The notes below the pieces were generated by a model. It was not told the origin of the DNA, made no database searches, and was given only the letters and a program-made list of their open reading frames with translations. The position numbers and the translations under genes were made by a program. A stretch of DNA of 64,000 bases from Candidatus Obscuribacter sp. (GTDB lineage Bacteria; Cyanobacteriota; Vampirovibrionia; Obscuribacterales; Obscuribacteraceae): positions 1 through 64,000 of the forward strand of contig JADYXR010000011.1 in NCBI GenBank assembly GCA_021772095.1, read 5' to 3'. This document shows positions 41,896-51,609 of the stretch, piece by piece (positions within the stretch are counted from its first letter, which is position 1; each line of letters begins with the position of its first letter).

Positions 41896-42034
41896 TTTTT
41901 TCAGATTGTCCCTTGCGCTCACTGGAGCAAACTGACGGCGACCTTTCGGAAAGGTTCCCCACAAAATCTACTGTACCAAACTGGAGAGCGAACGCGGATT
42001 ATTTTCGAATTTAAAATGCAGTTTGTATTTGAAT

Positions 42035-43054
42035 CTATTTTTTGAACAAACTCGCGATTTTTTGCATCCAACTGGCTGATTGACCGGAGTTGTTGAGTTC
42101 AATCTCGTCGTAAGCGCCAGCGTCGAGCATTTTGCGCGGGGTGACGTAATCGCGCCCGGTGAGTAATTTCCAGATCTTGCTTAACATCAAATCGATATCG
42201 TTCAGATCTCGAAAACGTTTGTTGCTTTCTGGCGCCAGGGTGCGGTCGATAATGTCATCGAGCACAATACCGTATTCAATACCACCGAGAATTGCGGTTA
42301 TGCTTTCCGGTTTTGTCGAGAATCGCGCATTGAGAAGTTCTACTGGATTAGAACCAAAGAAGGGCCGGCGCCCTGTCAGCATTTCGTAGAACAGCAGACC
42401 AAAAATGTATACGTCAGTGCGAACATCCAGTCGACCATTCATCGCTTGCTCAGGACTCATGTAATCAAACGTTCCCTCACCGATCATTGGCATAGGTTTT
42501 GTCGCCGGTGAAGTCATACTGCAAGTGGAATCAAGGTCGACAATCTTGACGGAGTAACGGTTATTGCAGCGTTGCAGCATGATGTCTTCGGCTGTGAGGC
42601 TGGTGTGCACATAACCAAGTTGGTGCAAACAATTGAGCGCCTCGATAATCTGAATGCCAACATCAATCGAATCAAGCAGAGACAATCTGCCGAAGTCTTT
42701 GAGAACTTTGGCAAGTGTGTGCCCCTGCGCCTTTTCAATCACAAGATAACCGGAATTTCCATCGACTGCAAAATCGATCGGTCGCAAAAAGTATTCGGAA
42801 TCTACTAATGAATTAAGAACTTCGCCTTCCCATTTCAGCCGCTCGAGATTCTCGCTAGTGTTGCAGTGCTCGCGCAAAATTTTGACGGCGACTTGCTCAC
42901 CGGAAGGGAACACGCGGGCTTCGTATACGCGACTGGTGCGTCCAACGCCGAGGAGTGTTTGTACGCCGTACCGACCGCTAAGAGTCGAATTCAGATGAGG
43001 TGGGATGCCACCATCATTAAGATCAACAGGTTCGTGTACAGAATAAAAAGCCAT
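42035..43054 (-). CDS. Protein kinase-like protein, probable pseudokinase
   Basis: 339 residues with a complete kinase-fold outline: glycine-loop region LLGVGRTSRVYEA, VAVKIL (Lys58), the activation-segment end GTFDYMSPEQAM and DVYIFGLLFYEMLTGRRPF. The catalytic HRDLKPEN loop reads HTSLTAED: the base Asp is Ser152, the Lys is Thr and the Asn is Asp. DFG reads DLD (173-175). Phosphotransfer is therefore unlikely. GGAG lies upstream of the ATG. It follows an intact kinase gene by 92 bases on the same strand; a regulatory or scaffold role for that kinase is an inference. Confidence 0.85.
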   Translation of the reverse strand: MAFYSVHEPVDLNDGGIPPHLNSTLSGRYGVQTLLGVGRTSRVYEARVFPSGEQVAVKILREHCNTSENLERLKWEGEVLNSLVDSEYFLRPIDFAVDGNSGYLVIEKAQGHTLAKVLKDFGRLSLLDSIDVGIQIIEALNCLHQLGYVHTSLTAEDIMLQRCNNRYSVKIVDLDSTCSMTSPATKPMPMIGEGTFDYMSPEQAMNGRLDVRTDVYIFGLLFYEMLTGRRPFFGSNPVELLNARFSTKPESITAILGGIEYGIVLDDIIDRTLAPESNKRFRDLNDIDLMLSKIWKLLTGRDYVTPRKMLDAGAYDEIELNNSGQSASWMQKIASLFKK

Positions 43055-43146
43055 GACCTACACTCCAAAAAAACGGGATAGGTCAATCCTAGTACACAAC
43101 TCTTTACAACCACCCGAAATTCACAAATACTTTAGTTCTTGGAGGA

Positions 43147-46100
43147 TCACATCTCCTTCAGCTTTACTTTAGATTTTGGCAATTTGGTATGAAGACTTTC
43201 AATGTCATCTTTCGTTAGTTGAACGGTTTGATCGATAATTTTTATTCGATCAACATGCTTTAGTTCTGCGAGATTTTGCACCGTTTTTGTATTGAGTTTG
43301 GAGCTAACGATGATCAAATCATGAATTTGAATACTCGACAGCGCTTCCATCAGCTTCTTGCTGACACCAGTGTGAAACAAATAGAGTACAGGGAGTTTTT
43401 TTATGCCTGTCAAACCAACAGCAGATTGCTCGCCGAGAATATCACCACATATAAATAGTTGACTGAGCCTTGGCATTTTCGCAATCTTCTTTAAATTCTC
43501 AAGCTTGATTTCCTTTTCACCCTGCAATATAAGCTCTGCTACTGCGCTTCGGGAAAGCTCATCATAACCGGCGTCTGTCAGACCATCACAATCCAAAGCC
43601 AGTTTTTTCAAAGTCGGTTTTGCAAGAATTTTCTTGAGATCTCGCACATCATAATAATCAAACTTACTGCCAATCATTACGCTCATCTCTTTCTCTTTGT
43701 AGTGAAAGAGTCCGTTCTTATCGTAACGTGGAGTGAAAATCAAAGTTTTCAAAGGCATGTCCACAGCCGCATTGATACTGGAATTTCCAATCAATCGCAT
43801 TGAGTTGATAGCTAAGTCTCGCAGATGATGAAGCTTTTTCAATTGGGCAACTCCATCTTGATTAAAGTTCGGCATTCCACGAAGAAGGAGGTCTGTCATA
43901 GTATCGGGTGGCAAATTCGCTAAAAATGAACCTGTTCCTGTGCCGTGCGTAAGCGAGAAGTGGTCGAGCTTTTTGAAGGCGCTGAGGAATTCCAGATCTT
44001 TATCATTGGCTTGATACCCCTGCAGTGAGAGCTCTTTCAGAGGGAGAACTCTTATTTTCGAAAGCACCGCCGGTGATATCGTTGCTCTGGAGAAGGTGAG
44101 ACTATCAATCTTCCGGTCGCGAATGATCTTATAGACATCGCCATCCGAGGCTAGCGCACTTACTTTCACTCTAGTTTTCTCGGAATAAACAAAATTGTTC
44201 ACTGAGTTAAACATCTCAGCTTCATCCGAAAATGCGGCACCAGAATCTGAGGTGATGGAGCTTGTGCCGCGAGTTGAACTCAATGTTGAATCCATAGCCT
44301 GATCGAGTTGGCGGACATCATCGGATTCTGTAAGTATCGGAGGGCGCCGTCTCGCCCCCGGGCGCGGTCCTTGTCCCGGTCCTGAGCCGGCTCGCGGTCC
44401 GACTCCTGGTGCGGTTCCAAACCAGGGTCCACCCTCAGGTCCTGCTCCAGGAGGGCCGAATCCTGGTCCGGGACCGTCCTGCGGGCCGAGGCCTGCTCTG
44501 GGTCCCATGCCCGGACGGAAGGGCGGACCGAACGGTCTGCCTCGCCCGGCACCGGGTCCTGATGGCGGTCGAGGGTGATCAGCCAATTCCATGCGGACAC
44601 CGGCTGCCAGTTCGGAGCCGATATCTTGCTCGGTCGCTTGTCCAATTGCTTGTCCAGTCGCTGTTCCATTGCTGTTCTCGCCGATTTCAGCTCCAGTTTC
44701 CGAAGGTGCGTTAGCTCTGCCGTCGGCACCGCCGGTAGTGGCGCCAGGTATTCGCTCCGTGAGCAAAGTGCTCATCCCTGACCTGGAGGTTGGAAATAAT
44801 CGCCAGTTTGGATTGACCCAACGCTCGAATTTAAGCGTTTCCCAACGTCCCGGGACGTATGCTGTATTAGAACTTGGAATTGAGACTCTTCTTGGAACCT
44901 TCTTTCCCAGAGCAAGATAAACAACATCGCGGTGGAATTGAGCCGCTGATGAAATTTCTCCGTTTTCCGGTGCGTTCTTCAAGACTTTGTTTATATCGAC
45001 AAGAGCTTTCTTCGGATCACCCGAAACAAAGTAAGCAACGCCCCTGACATCCAGGGCTTTCAGATTTTCTTCATCGAGTTTAATTGCACGCGACGCCAAA
45101 TCAATCGCCAGTTCGGTGTTGTCTTTTTTCAATTCATCCCACGCCTGCGAAGACAATTTCAAAGACTCTGCTTCGGATTTAGACGTAAATAGTTGTTTAA
45201 AACTCTTCAGAATTGCGGGATTCAAATTGACGGCAGCCACAAGTACAATAACGAACGCCACAAGTATGACACCGCATGTAGTGGCTAACGACCTGGAGTT
45301 ACTGGCATCGCTGCTCGCAATGGCAGTGCCAGTGCGCTCTTGTGGACGCGCACTGCCCTCCAGATCGTAGATGGCATCAATCAACTCGGTCATGGACCGG
45401 TAACGATCCTTCGGCGACTTTTCTAGACAACGACGAACGATCGCTTCAAGTTCTAAAGCAAACACACGCTGATCGGGAGCCCGATCAGCAAGCAATGGAA
45501 CGGCTTCGTGCGCGTGCTTCGAAATAGTTTCAAGCGCGGTTTCGCTGTAAAAAGGTGGACGGCCGCTCAACGCCTCAAACATTACGCAGCCGAGTGAGTA
45601 TATTTCAGAACGTTGATCGTATTCCAGACCTTGTGCCTGATCGGGAGACATGTATGCCGGTGTTCCGACAATAGTGTCGCCTTGCGTCCCCGCAGGCGCG
45701 TTGATCGCATGCTTGACCCCAGCCACACCAAAGTCGATTATGCGAACTTCCGGCAACTCGGTATTATCGCCTAATAAAAGAATGTTGGAAGATTTCACAT
45801 CACGGTGGTAAACGCCACGTTCGTGAGCGTGAGCAAGTGCGCTGGCCACCCGTTTCACAACATGCAACGCTACTTCAATCGGCAGCGGTCCATGTTCTTC
45901 TACGTAATCGAACAGACTCGTTCCTTTTACATATTCCATCACCATATATGGCGCACCGCCAGCGGTGCCACCAAAATCGAGAACAGAAACAACACCAGGA
46001 TGATTCAACAAACTGGTCGCTTTTGCTTCGCGTTGAAATCCCATCAACTGTTCCGGAGTGACTGCCCAAAGGCATTTGATAGCAACTTCCTTCTCCAGCA

Positions 46101-46509
46101 ATCGGTCAATGCACAAATAAACGTGACCGGAGGCGCCCTTGCCCAGTTCCATTAGAGGCTTGTAGCGTTCGAGTGGAAATGGAGGCTCTCCCTCCATTTT
46201 TAATTCCTCTTCCTCTTCAATCGTTAGCGGCGCTTCTAGCGGTACGACATCGAGAGAAGGACGCATCGCTTCGGGCACATCGCAATTGCACAGGTCACTG
46301 CGAAACACCCATTGAGTAAAACTGCCAGCGCGACCGCCGGAGATGCGTTTTTTGCACTTGGAGCATAATTCAACTTGCTCCGTCGGTGGTGCCTCGGGCA
46401 CACCCTCAACGCAGTTGCAACACACAATCCATTGCGTAAGACTAGCTTTGTCGCCAACACTCTTAGGGCGACCACATTTATTACAGCGAGCTGTGGGATT
46501 GTCCGGCAT
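43147..46509 (-). CDS. Membrane Ser/Thr protein kinase with Cys-pair N-terminus, TPR and leucine-rich C-terminus
   Basis: 1120 residues. Order: two tandem zinc-ribbon-like units (CNKCGRPKSVGDKASLTQW and CSKCKKRISGGRAGSFTQW) in the first 80 residues; kinase domain (about 115-385) with GKGASGHVY, VAIKCL, YHRDVKSSNILL (Asp237) and IIDFGVAG, all intact; a membrane segment (about 405-430); TPR-like helices (about 445-540); a Gly/Pro/Arg-rich linker (about 660-740); and a C-terminal region of leucine-rich-repeat-like units (about 800-1115). It is a Hanks-type kinase with the kinase domain cytoplasmic and the repeats probably outside the inner membrane. Confidence 0.88.
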   Translation of the reverse strand: MPDNPTARCNKCGRPKSVGDKASLTQWIVCCNCVEGVPEAPPTEQVELCSKCKKRISGGRAGSFTQWVFRSDLCNCDVPEAMRPSLDVVPLEAPLTIEEEEELKMEGEPPFPLERYKPLMELGKGASGHVYLCIDRLLEKEVAIKCLWAVTPEQLMGFQREAKATSLLNHPGVVSVLDFGGTAGGAPYMVMEYVKGTSLFDYVEEHGPLPIEVALHVVKRVASALAHAHERGVYHRDVKSSNILLLGDNTELPEVRIIDFGVAGVKHAINAPAGTQGDTIVGTPAYMSPDQAQGLEYDQRSEIYSLGCVMFEALSGRPPFYSETALETISKHAHEAVPLLADRAPDQRVFALELEAIVRRCLEKSPKDRYRSMTELIDAIYDLEGSARPQERTGTAIASSDASNSRSLATTCGVILVAFVIVLVAAVNLNPAILKSFKQLFTSKSEAESLKLSSQAWDELKKDNTELAIDLASRAIKLDEENLKALDVRGVAYFVSGDPKKALVDINKVLKNAPENGEISSAAQFHRDVVYLALGKKVPRRVSIPSSNTAYVPGRWETLKFERWVNPNWRLFPTSRSGMSTLLTERIPGATTGGADGRANAPSETGAEIGENSNGTATGQAIGQATEQDIGSELAAGVRMELADHPRPPSGPGAGRGRPFGPPFRPGMGPRAGLGPQDGPGPGFGPPGAGPEGGPWFGTAPGVGPRAGSGPGQGPRPGARRRPPILTESDDVRQLDQAMDSTLSSTRGTSSITSDSGAAFSDEAEMFNSVNNFVYSEKTRVKVSALASDGDVYKIIRDRKIDSLTFSRATISPAVLSKIRVLPLKELSLQGYQANDKDLEFLSAFKKLDHFSLTHGTGTGSFLANLPPDTMTDLLLRGMPNFNQDGVAQLKKLHHLRDLAINSMRLIGNSSINAAVDMPLKTLIFTPRYDKNGLFHYKEKEMSVMIGSKFDYYDVRDLKKILAKPTLKKLALDCDGLTDAGYDELSRSAVAELILQGEKEIKLENLKKIAKMPRLSQLFICGDILGEQSAVGLTGIKKLPVLYLFHTGVSKKLMEALSSIQIHDLIIVSSKLNTKTVQNLAELKHVDRIKIIDQTVQLTKDDIESLHTKLPKSKVKLKEM

Positions 46510-46530
46510 CGCCGCTGCTAACGCGCTGCG

Positions 46531-46779
46531 CTAGCAGGAGCTGCATGACGAGCCGCAGCACGAGCCGCAACCACCACCTGAAGACCCACCTGAACTTTTC
46601 GGCGACGAACCTTGTCCGACATCAGGTGTGATACCACCGGAGCGAATTTGTATGTTCCAAATTCTGTTCACTTCGGCGCTACCACAATGTTCGCAATTGG
46701 GCTCTGTATTGTCTTTCATCGAGCGTTCCACGCTGAACGGTTCTCGACAGTCTTTGCAACGATAGTCATAATTTGGCAT
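46531..46779 (-). CDS. FmdB-type zinc-ribbon protein with Cys-rich tail
   Basis: 82 residues. YDYRCKDCREPFSVERSM and CEHCGSAEVNRIW are the standard FmdB-family zinc ribbon (CxxC...CxxC). The last 30 residues are Gly/Ser/Cys only (GGGCGSCCGSSCSSC), giving seven or so extra Cys. The ATG lies two bases after the rseP stop, with AGGAG inside the end of rseP, so the two are translationally linked. The function of the family is poorly defined. Confidence 0.85.
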   Translation of the reverse strand: MPNYDYRCKDCREPFSVERSMKDNTEPNCEHCGSAEVNRIWNIQIRSGGITPDVGQGSSPKSSGGSSGGGCGSCCGSSCSSC

Positions 46780-46781
46780 GG

Positions 46782-48245
46782 CTATTGCGCTCCTTTGTCA
46801 GTTTTCGCATCAGGGGTAACCGGCGCATCAGCAGGCTTACTGTCAGCTGGCGTCGTCGAATCGGTCGAAGCGTCTGTCTTTCCATCGGATTTGGCAGGGT
46901 CGGCAGTGGCAGCACCGGGAGTTGCATCCGTATTTGTTTTGGCATCATCAGCGCCTGGTGCGGTGACTGTGCCGGTCTCTGTTTTGTCAGCGCCGGCGGT
47001 ATCTGTCTTGGTGGCGGCATCATCTTTAGAATTAGTCGCAGCCCCGGTTTCAGAGTCAGGTTTTGCACCGTCTTTCTTCTCGAGTCTTTGCTCTTGTTTC
47101 GCTTTTCTCGAATCGAGTTTGCCGGTAAACAGAGCTGTGACATCGTTAAACATAATCACAACCATCAGCAACAACAAGCTGATCATGCCGTACTTGAAAA
47201 TCTCGCCTTGCGCTCTTTCACCAAGCGGCTTGCCGCGTACAGCTTCGATCAACATGAATGCCAGGTGACCGCCATCGAGCGCGGGCCAGGGTACCAGGTT
47301 AACGATCGCCAGGTCCATACTGATCAAGATCGTGAAGATAAACAGCTGGTTCCAGTTTTGCTCTTGGGCAATGTCCGCGCCCAATTTCATTACGGCTAGA
47401 ATTCCGTGCACGTCGCCTGGACCGACTGACATTTCTGAGCCTGCAGGCGGTTTTCCAAAGGTTGTCGCATGAACCCACAAACCTTTGCCAATCATTCCGA
47501 GTGCTTGCATCATGCCGCCAGTCAGCTTGGTCAGCCGCTCTGCAGCCATGCCGGCAATTTCCGGAACGCTCTTGTCGATTTTTTGGAAGCCGATTTGTTT
47601 CGCTTCCAGAACCATGCCGACCCGACCTTTTTCATTGGGGGTCAGCGCGATGTCAATCGGTTTGCCGCCTCGCACCATGTGTAAAATGACTGGTTTGGCC
47701 GGATGTGCTTTCAGATACGTGACGGCTTCACCAGGTTCGCCGACTTTGGTTTCGTCGACGGCAACCAGAGTGTCGCCTTTGAGAACTCCTGCATCCCGAG
47801 CGATCAACAGTTTCTTATCAAAATTCTGGATCTGGGTTTCGTACTTCGGATCGCCTTGAAACAACAGCATCATGAACATAATCAGATAGGCAAACAAAAT
47901 GTTGAAGCCTACGCCGGCAAAGGCTACAAGCGCTCTTTGCCAGATTGGGAATTTCTTGAATGGTTTCAGCGGCACGCCATAAGCTTCGCTGTCCAGCTGC
48001 GATTCGTCGCCGAGCTCAGGAATGGCGACGTAGCCGCCGAGCAGAGCGTAATGGATGCGGAATTGCGTTCCCCATTTGTGACCGACCACCACGAAAGGTC
48101 CGACTGGTAAGCCTATGCCGAATACTGGGGTTTGAAAACCAAACATTCGAGCGACTAAAAAGTGACCGCTTTCGTGGACGATGACGAGGATGCTTATGAT
48201 ACCGACCATCATAATCCAGGCGAAAACTTGAACCAAAATGTCCAT
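46782..48245 (-). CDS. rseP: RIP zinc metalloprotease (site-2 protease)
   Basis: 487 residues from the ATG at 48245; a TTG at 48290 would add 15 residues. Catalytic HESGH (His24, Glu25, His28) sits in the first membrane helix, a PDZ domain lies in the middle (DAGVLKGDTLVAVDETKV) and the second motif NLVPWPALDGGH follows. It cleaves membrane-bound substrates such as anti-sigma factors or remnant signal peptides. The C-terminal ~100 residues after the last helix are an acidic Ala/Asp/Thr/Lys repeat tail absent from standard RseP. It follows spoIID-like and precedes FmdB. Confidence 0.92.
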   Translation of the reverse strand: MDILVQVFAWIMMVGIISILVIVHESGHFLVARMFGFQTPVFGIGLPVGPFVVVGHKWGTQFRIHYALLGGYVAIPELGDESQLDSEAYGVPLKPFKKFPIWQRALVAFAGVGFNILFAYLIMFMMLLFQGDPKYETQIQNFDKKLLIARDAGVLKGDTLVAVDETKVGEPGEAVTYLKAHPAKPVILHMVRGGKPIDIALTPNEKGRVGMVLEAKQIGFQKIDKSVPEIAGMAAERLTKLTGGMMQALGMIGKGLWVHATTFGKPPAGSEMSVGPGDVHGILAVMKLGADIAQEQNWNQLFIFTILISMDLAIVNLVPWPALDGGHLAFMLIEAVRGKPLGERAQGEIFKYGMISLLLLMVVIMFNDVTALFTGKLDSRKAKQEQRLEKKDGAKPDSETGAATNSKDDAATKTDTAGADKTETGTVTAPGADDAKTNTDATPGAATADPAKSDGKTDASTDSTTPADSKPADAPVTPDAKTDKGAQ

Positions 48246-48324
48246 GTAGAAAGGAGTTCCTGAAGGGGCTGAGAAGATATACGGGCTCAAGCAAGCACGA
48301 GAACCTGATCAAAGTATCGCTCAA

Positions 48325-50334
48325 TTAGAGCGCTGGCGTCTCGGCAATTTGCTCAAAGGTTACGTCTTTATAGTAATACGTTAAGATCTGGCCTGCATTA
48401 TAGCCGTGCTCCGCGAGCGTGCGGGCGCCGTACTGGGACATCCCCAGACCATGCCCGAAGCCCTGTCCGCGAAAGACATACGAGTCCTGATAGGCGAGCA
48501 CATTAAAATTCGTGCTGGGTAAAGCGAAGAGCTGACGAATTGTCGAGCCTGCCACGAATGTGCTGCCATTGGTGCCGAGGACAAGCATGTTTTTCACGCG
48601 TCCAGCCGGGCTGCGGTGGACGGGAAACAAGCCCAGCACGGTGCCGACGTCCTTGCCAAGCAAGCTGTCGATCTGGTTCATGGCGAATTTACGGTCCCAG
48701 AGGACGTATTTGGATTTGTGGTCGACATCGGGGACGGATTTGAGGTACGGGACCTCTTTGGTCCAGACGTGTTCGGCAACATCGGTGTGTCCGGCTGAAG
48801 AACTGTGGAAGAAACCGGGCACAACTTTGCCCTGATGCTTCATGACAATGCCCTTGGTTTCAGAAACGGCGCGATTGGTCGACGAGGTTTCGGCGACAGC
48901 ACCGCGATAAGCCTGGTCGAGGACAGTCGCTTTGACGTCAAAACCTTGAGTGCCGTACTTTCCGAGATTGGCGATAGCGTAAGAACGGGCGGCGATCGCC
49001 TGCGCTTTGAGCGCTTCGCGCGGCCACGAACTCGGCATCTCTGACGGGATCACGGACATTAAATAGTCTTCCAGGTCGAGTACGTTAATGGCTGTCAAAC
49101 GTGTGACGATGGCGCCGTTTTTGTCTTTGACGACAGTCGGGCGAATCCACAGCGCGCCGCGATACATGCGACCGTTCAAGGTGAAAACGTATTGAGAATT
49201 TTCGGAGTTGTTTTGATCGGCTGCGATAATCACACCGGATGTGATACCACTACCGATCAAGGTATCGAATATTGTTTTTCCGGATGGGACTGGTGTTAAA
49301 CGATTGCTCTGGTTGGGTGTGCCAAGCGTGTACTCCGCGTCTTCGTCAGTTGCTTCCTCCTGATCGGGCATGCCGTCGGCGGACTGCGCTGGTGTTCGTG
49401 AGTTGACGCCTTTGAGGACGGAGGCGACATTTGCTTGAGCGGCTGCGGCGTTGGGCGCCGCTGTCGGGCACGAGATTGTAAGCGAAATCGGTCCGCGCTT
49501 TGCTGCGCCTACGTTAAAATCGGCTTGCTGGGCTTGAAACGCTTTCAGTGCTGGTGGACCAATATATTGGCTTGGAAAGAAGGCTACACCGCGTTCGTTG
49601 GTTTTTATTTGATCACCGGATGCGATTAAAAACTTGTCGACGTCGCGTCTGCCTGATACCGTCAGCGATGCAGCACCATTGGCGGTGCGGGCGCCCAGTC
49701 GCCATTGGCTCAGTGGTTGCAGTGCGGCGATTTGTCTGCCGGTGGACATGTCCAGGACCTGGGCGCCGTCGATGGCGTCCACGGAAATCTCAGGGACGTT
49801 GAGTGCGATCGCTACTCTTATAGGAATGTTGTCGGTGAAACGACGCGGTTGACTGGCGGCGTTTCCGTATGGTGATGCCGCCTGTGATGAGGCGCGAGCG
49901 GTGTAGATGGTGTCGTCGGCGGTGTTGCGCTCGTAAGCGTTGAGATCGTATCCTTCGGCATTTGCATCGTTATATGTTTGTGCGCCGGCAGCGTTAGCAA
50001 TCAATAGACTGAGTGCGGTGAAGGCAAATGCGCCCAGAAAGTTTTTCCAGAGAGACTGCTTGTTTCCGGACCAACTATTGTTATTGTTGTTGGCGATGCC
50101 TTGCGTGCCTTCGAGCAGTGAAGCTTCACGCCACGGAGAGGTGGTTGGTTTCTGCGGACCTGCACTCGCGGCGGCTAGTTGCTCATCTGCCTCAATCGCA
50201 AGGTAGGCAGCGATTGCAGCCATACACACAACGGTTTCCGAATCGTCGGTTTCAATGACAGATGGTTTCGTTTTTGAAACTGAGACGCTATCAACCATTG
50301 GTAAGCGATACCTTGCGGGAACGAACGCCCCCAT
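48325..50334 (-). CDS. SpoIID/LytB-domain protein
   Basis: 669 residues. The C-terminal half has the SpoIID core: VLDLEDYLMSVIPSEMPSSW, EALKAQAIAARSYAI, SSSAGHTDVAEHVW and the GFGHGLGMSQYGA signature. In endospore formers SpoIID is a lytic transglycosylase; in other lineages such proteins modify cell-wall glycan. The N-terminus is odd: about 105 polar residues precede a single hydrophobic segment (FLGAFAFTALSLLIANAAGA), which may be an internal signal-anchor. Its position before rseP suggests an envelope-related transcript. Confidence 0.87.
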   Translation of the reverse strand: MGAFVPARYRLPMVDSVSVSKTKPSVIETDDSETVVCMAAIAAYLAIEADEQLAAASAGPQKPTTSPWREASLLEGTQGIANNNNNSWSGNKQSLWKNFLGAFAFTALSLLIANAAGAQTYNDANAEGYDLNAYERNTADDTIYTARASSQAASPYGNAASQPRRFTDNIPIRVAIALNVPEISVDAIDGAQVLDMSTGRQIAALQPLSQWRLGARTANGAASLTVSGRRDVDKFLIASGDQIKTNERGVAFFPSQYIGPPALKAFQAQQADFNVGAAKRGPISLTISCPTAAPNAAAAQANVASVLKGVNSRTPAQSADGMPDQEEATDEDAEYTLGTPNQSNRLTPVPSGKTIFDTLIGSGITSGVIIAADQNNSENSQYVFTLNGRMYRGALWIRPTVVKDKNGAIVTRLTAINVLDLEDYLMSVIPSEMPSSWPREALKAQAIAARSYAIANLGKYGTQGFDVKATVLDQAYRGAVAETSSTNRAVSETKGIVMKHQGKVVPGFFHSSSAGHTDVAEHVWTKEVPYLKSVPDVDHKSKYVLWDRKFAMNQIDSLLGKDVGTVLGLFPVHRSPAGRVKNMLVLGTNGSTFVAGSTIRQLFALPSTNFNVLAYQDSYVFRGQGFGHGLGMSQYGARTLAEHGYNAGQILTYYYKDVTFEQIAETPAL

Positions 50335-50590
50335 CGCAAGCGGAAGGGACTCCTGTGATTATAGCTTCTCAAGAACCGATTACCCAGTGCTTGACGAGAG
50401 GTTAGGAACTTCCAAGGCAATCGAGCCCGCTGCATATACAGTTGTGGTACCGGCGGACGATTCGTGTTCACGTTTATCCATTATTGGACGCAGAAGGTAG
50501 CGGTGGGATTCGCTGACCTCGGCGTTAACCTTTTCGTGCTCCCAAATTCCGCAGTGTCTGGAGTAATGCCGCAGCCTTTGATGTGATTCT

Positions 50591-51460
50591 TTAGCGTTTC
50601 ACTTTTTGGCGTTCTTGCTGCTGGACTTCGGGCGGCGGCGTCTCTGTTTTTTCAGAGTCTTTATCTCTTCTGAACAGCGACCCGACCTTGTTCTTCACCC
50701 TGTCGGTGAAACCTGTCTTATCAGAGACCTCTTTTGCTTGTTCTAATTTCTCACCGGCTGGATGAATGTTGACTGCGCCGCGAATCACAGTTTCCGTGTT
50801 GACTATGCCTTTAGCATCACGGACGACGCCTTTGACCGAAGGCGCTTCGTGAGGCCGACCATTTTTCGGACCGTTAACCTGTTCTTGAACTTTGTCTGCG
50901 ATTTGATCGGTTACTCCGGCGCGATCCGCTAAATGCATAGCTCGTGCCAGGTCACCAGTCAGTGGCGCGCTTTTGACGGCGCCTCTGATCAGTTCTTCCT
51001 TGTTAACCGTTCCACGTCCATCGCGGACGATGCCGGTCACGCCACTTCTGGAAAGGGTTTCAGCAGCGTCGACAATATTTCCTGCACCGGGAACGAGTTT
51101 CGCGTTTCGAGTGATCTGGTTGACCGTAGCGTTGTCAGAGCGACCGCCCACAGCCTCAATCGCCCTGGCAGCACCCTCTCGTCCCTGTTTAATCACAGCC
51201 TGTCCCTTCTCGGATTGCACGGCTTCTTTTGTGTTTTTGTAGACCTTGACCGAAGTATCTCCGACTTGCTCGGCTATTTTGCCACCAGTGTCGGCGACTT
51301 TCTCAGCCGCCTTGCGACCCCAGCGAGTCATGCCGGACCACGCGTCGCGCGCGGCATCAGCCGCACCACTGTGCTTCTCATCGGGCGCCGATTGTTCAGA
51401 AACCTTTGGTTGATCTTTGACCTTGGCCGAATCCTTAGCTTGCGGAGCATCTTTTGCCAT
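50591..51460 (-). CDS. Hypothetical protein with two internal repeats
   Basis: 289 residues; AGGGA upstream of the ATG. It is very polar and Lys/Ala/Asp-rich. Residues about 140-195 (GVTGIVRDGRGTVNKEELIR...DRAGVTDQIADKV) and about 207-262 (SVKGVVRDAKGIVNTETVIR...DKTGFTDRVKNKV) are clear duplicates. The first 90 residues look like a coiled, LEA-like helix. No membrane segment or signal peptide. No family recognised. Confidence 0.65.
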   Translation of the reverse strand: MAKDAPQAKDSAKVKDQPKVSEQSAPDEKHSGAADAARDAWSGMTRWGRKAAEKVADTGGKIAEQVGDTSVKVYKNTKEAVQSEKGQAVIKQGREGAARAIEAVGGRSDNATVNQITRNAKLVPGAGNIVDAAETLSRSGVTGIVRDGRGTVNKEELIRGAVKSAPLTGDLARAMHLADRAGVTDQIADKVQEQVNGPKNGRPHEAPSVKGVVRDAKGIVNTETVIRGAVNIHPAGEKLEQAKEVSDKTGFTDRVKNKVGSLFRRDKDSEKTETPPPEVQQQERQKVKR

Positions 51461-51609
51461 GTGTGAGTCCCTTCAAAAAATAGCAGCGGGGTTGGCTTCA
51501 AACAGAAACCAGTTGAGCGAGAATTCAATTTTGCCGTTACTTTGTGACAAGGTTGTGAAACGAGATGGGAGATCTACCATTCCGTCAGGCGCGTGCGCGG
51601 AACAGTTGA

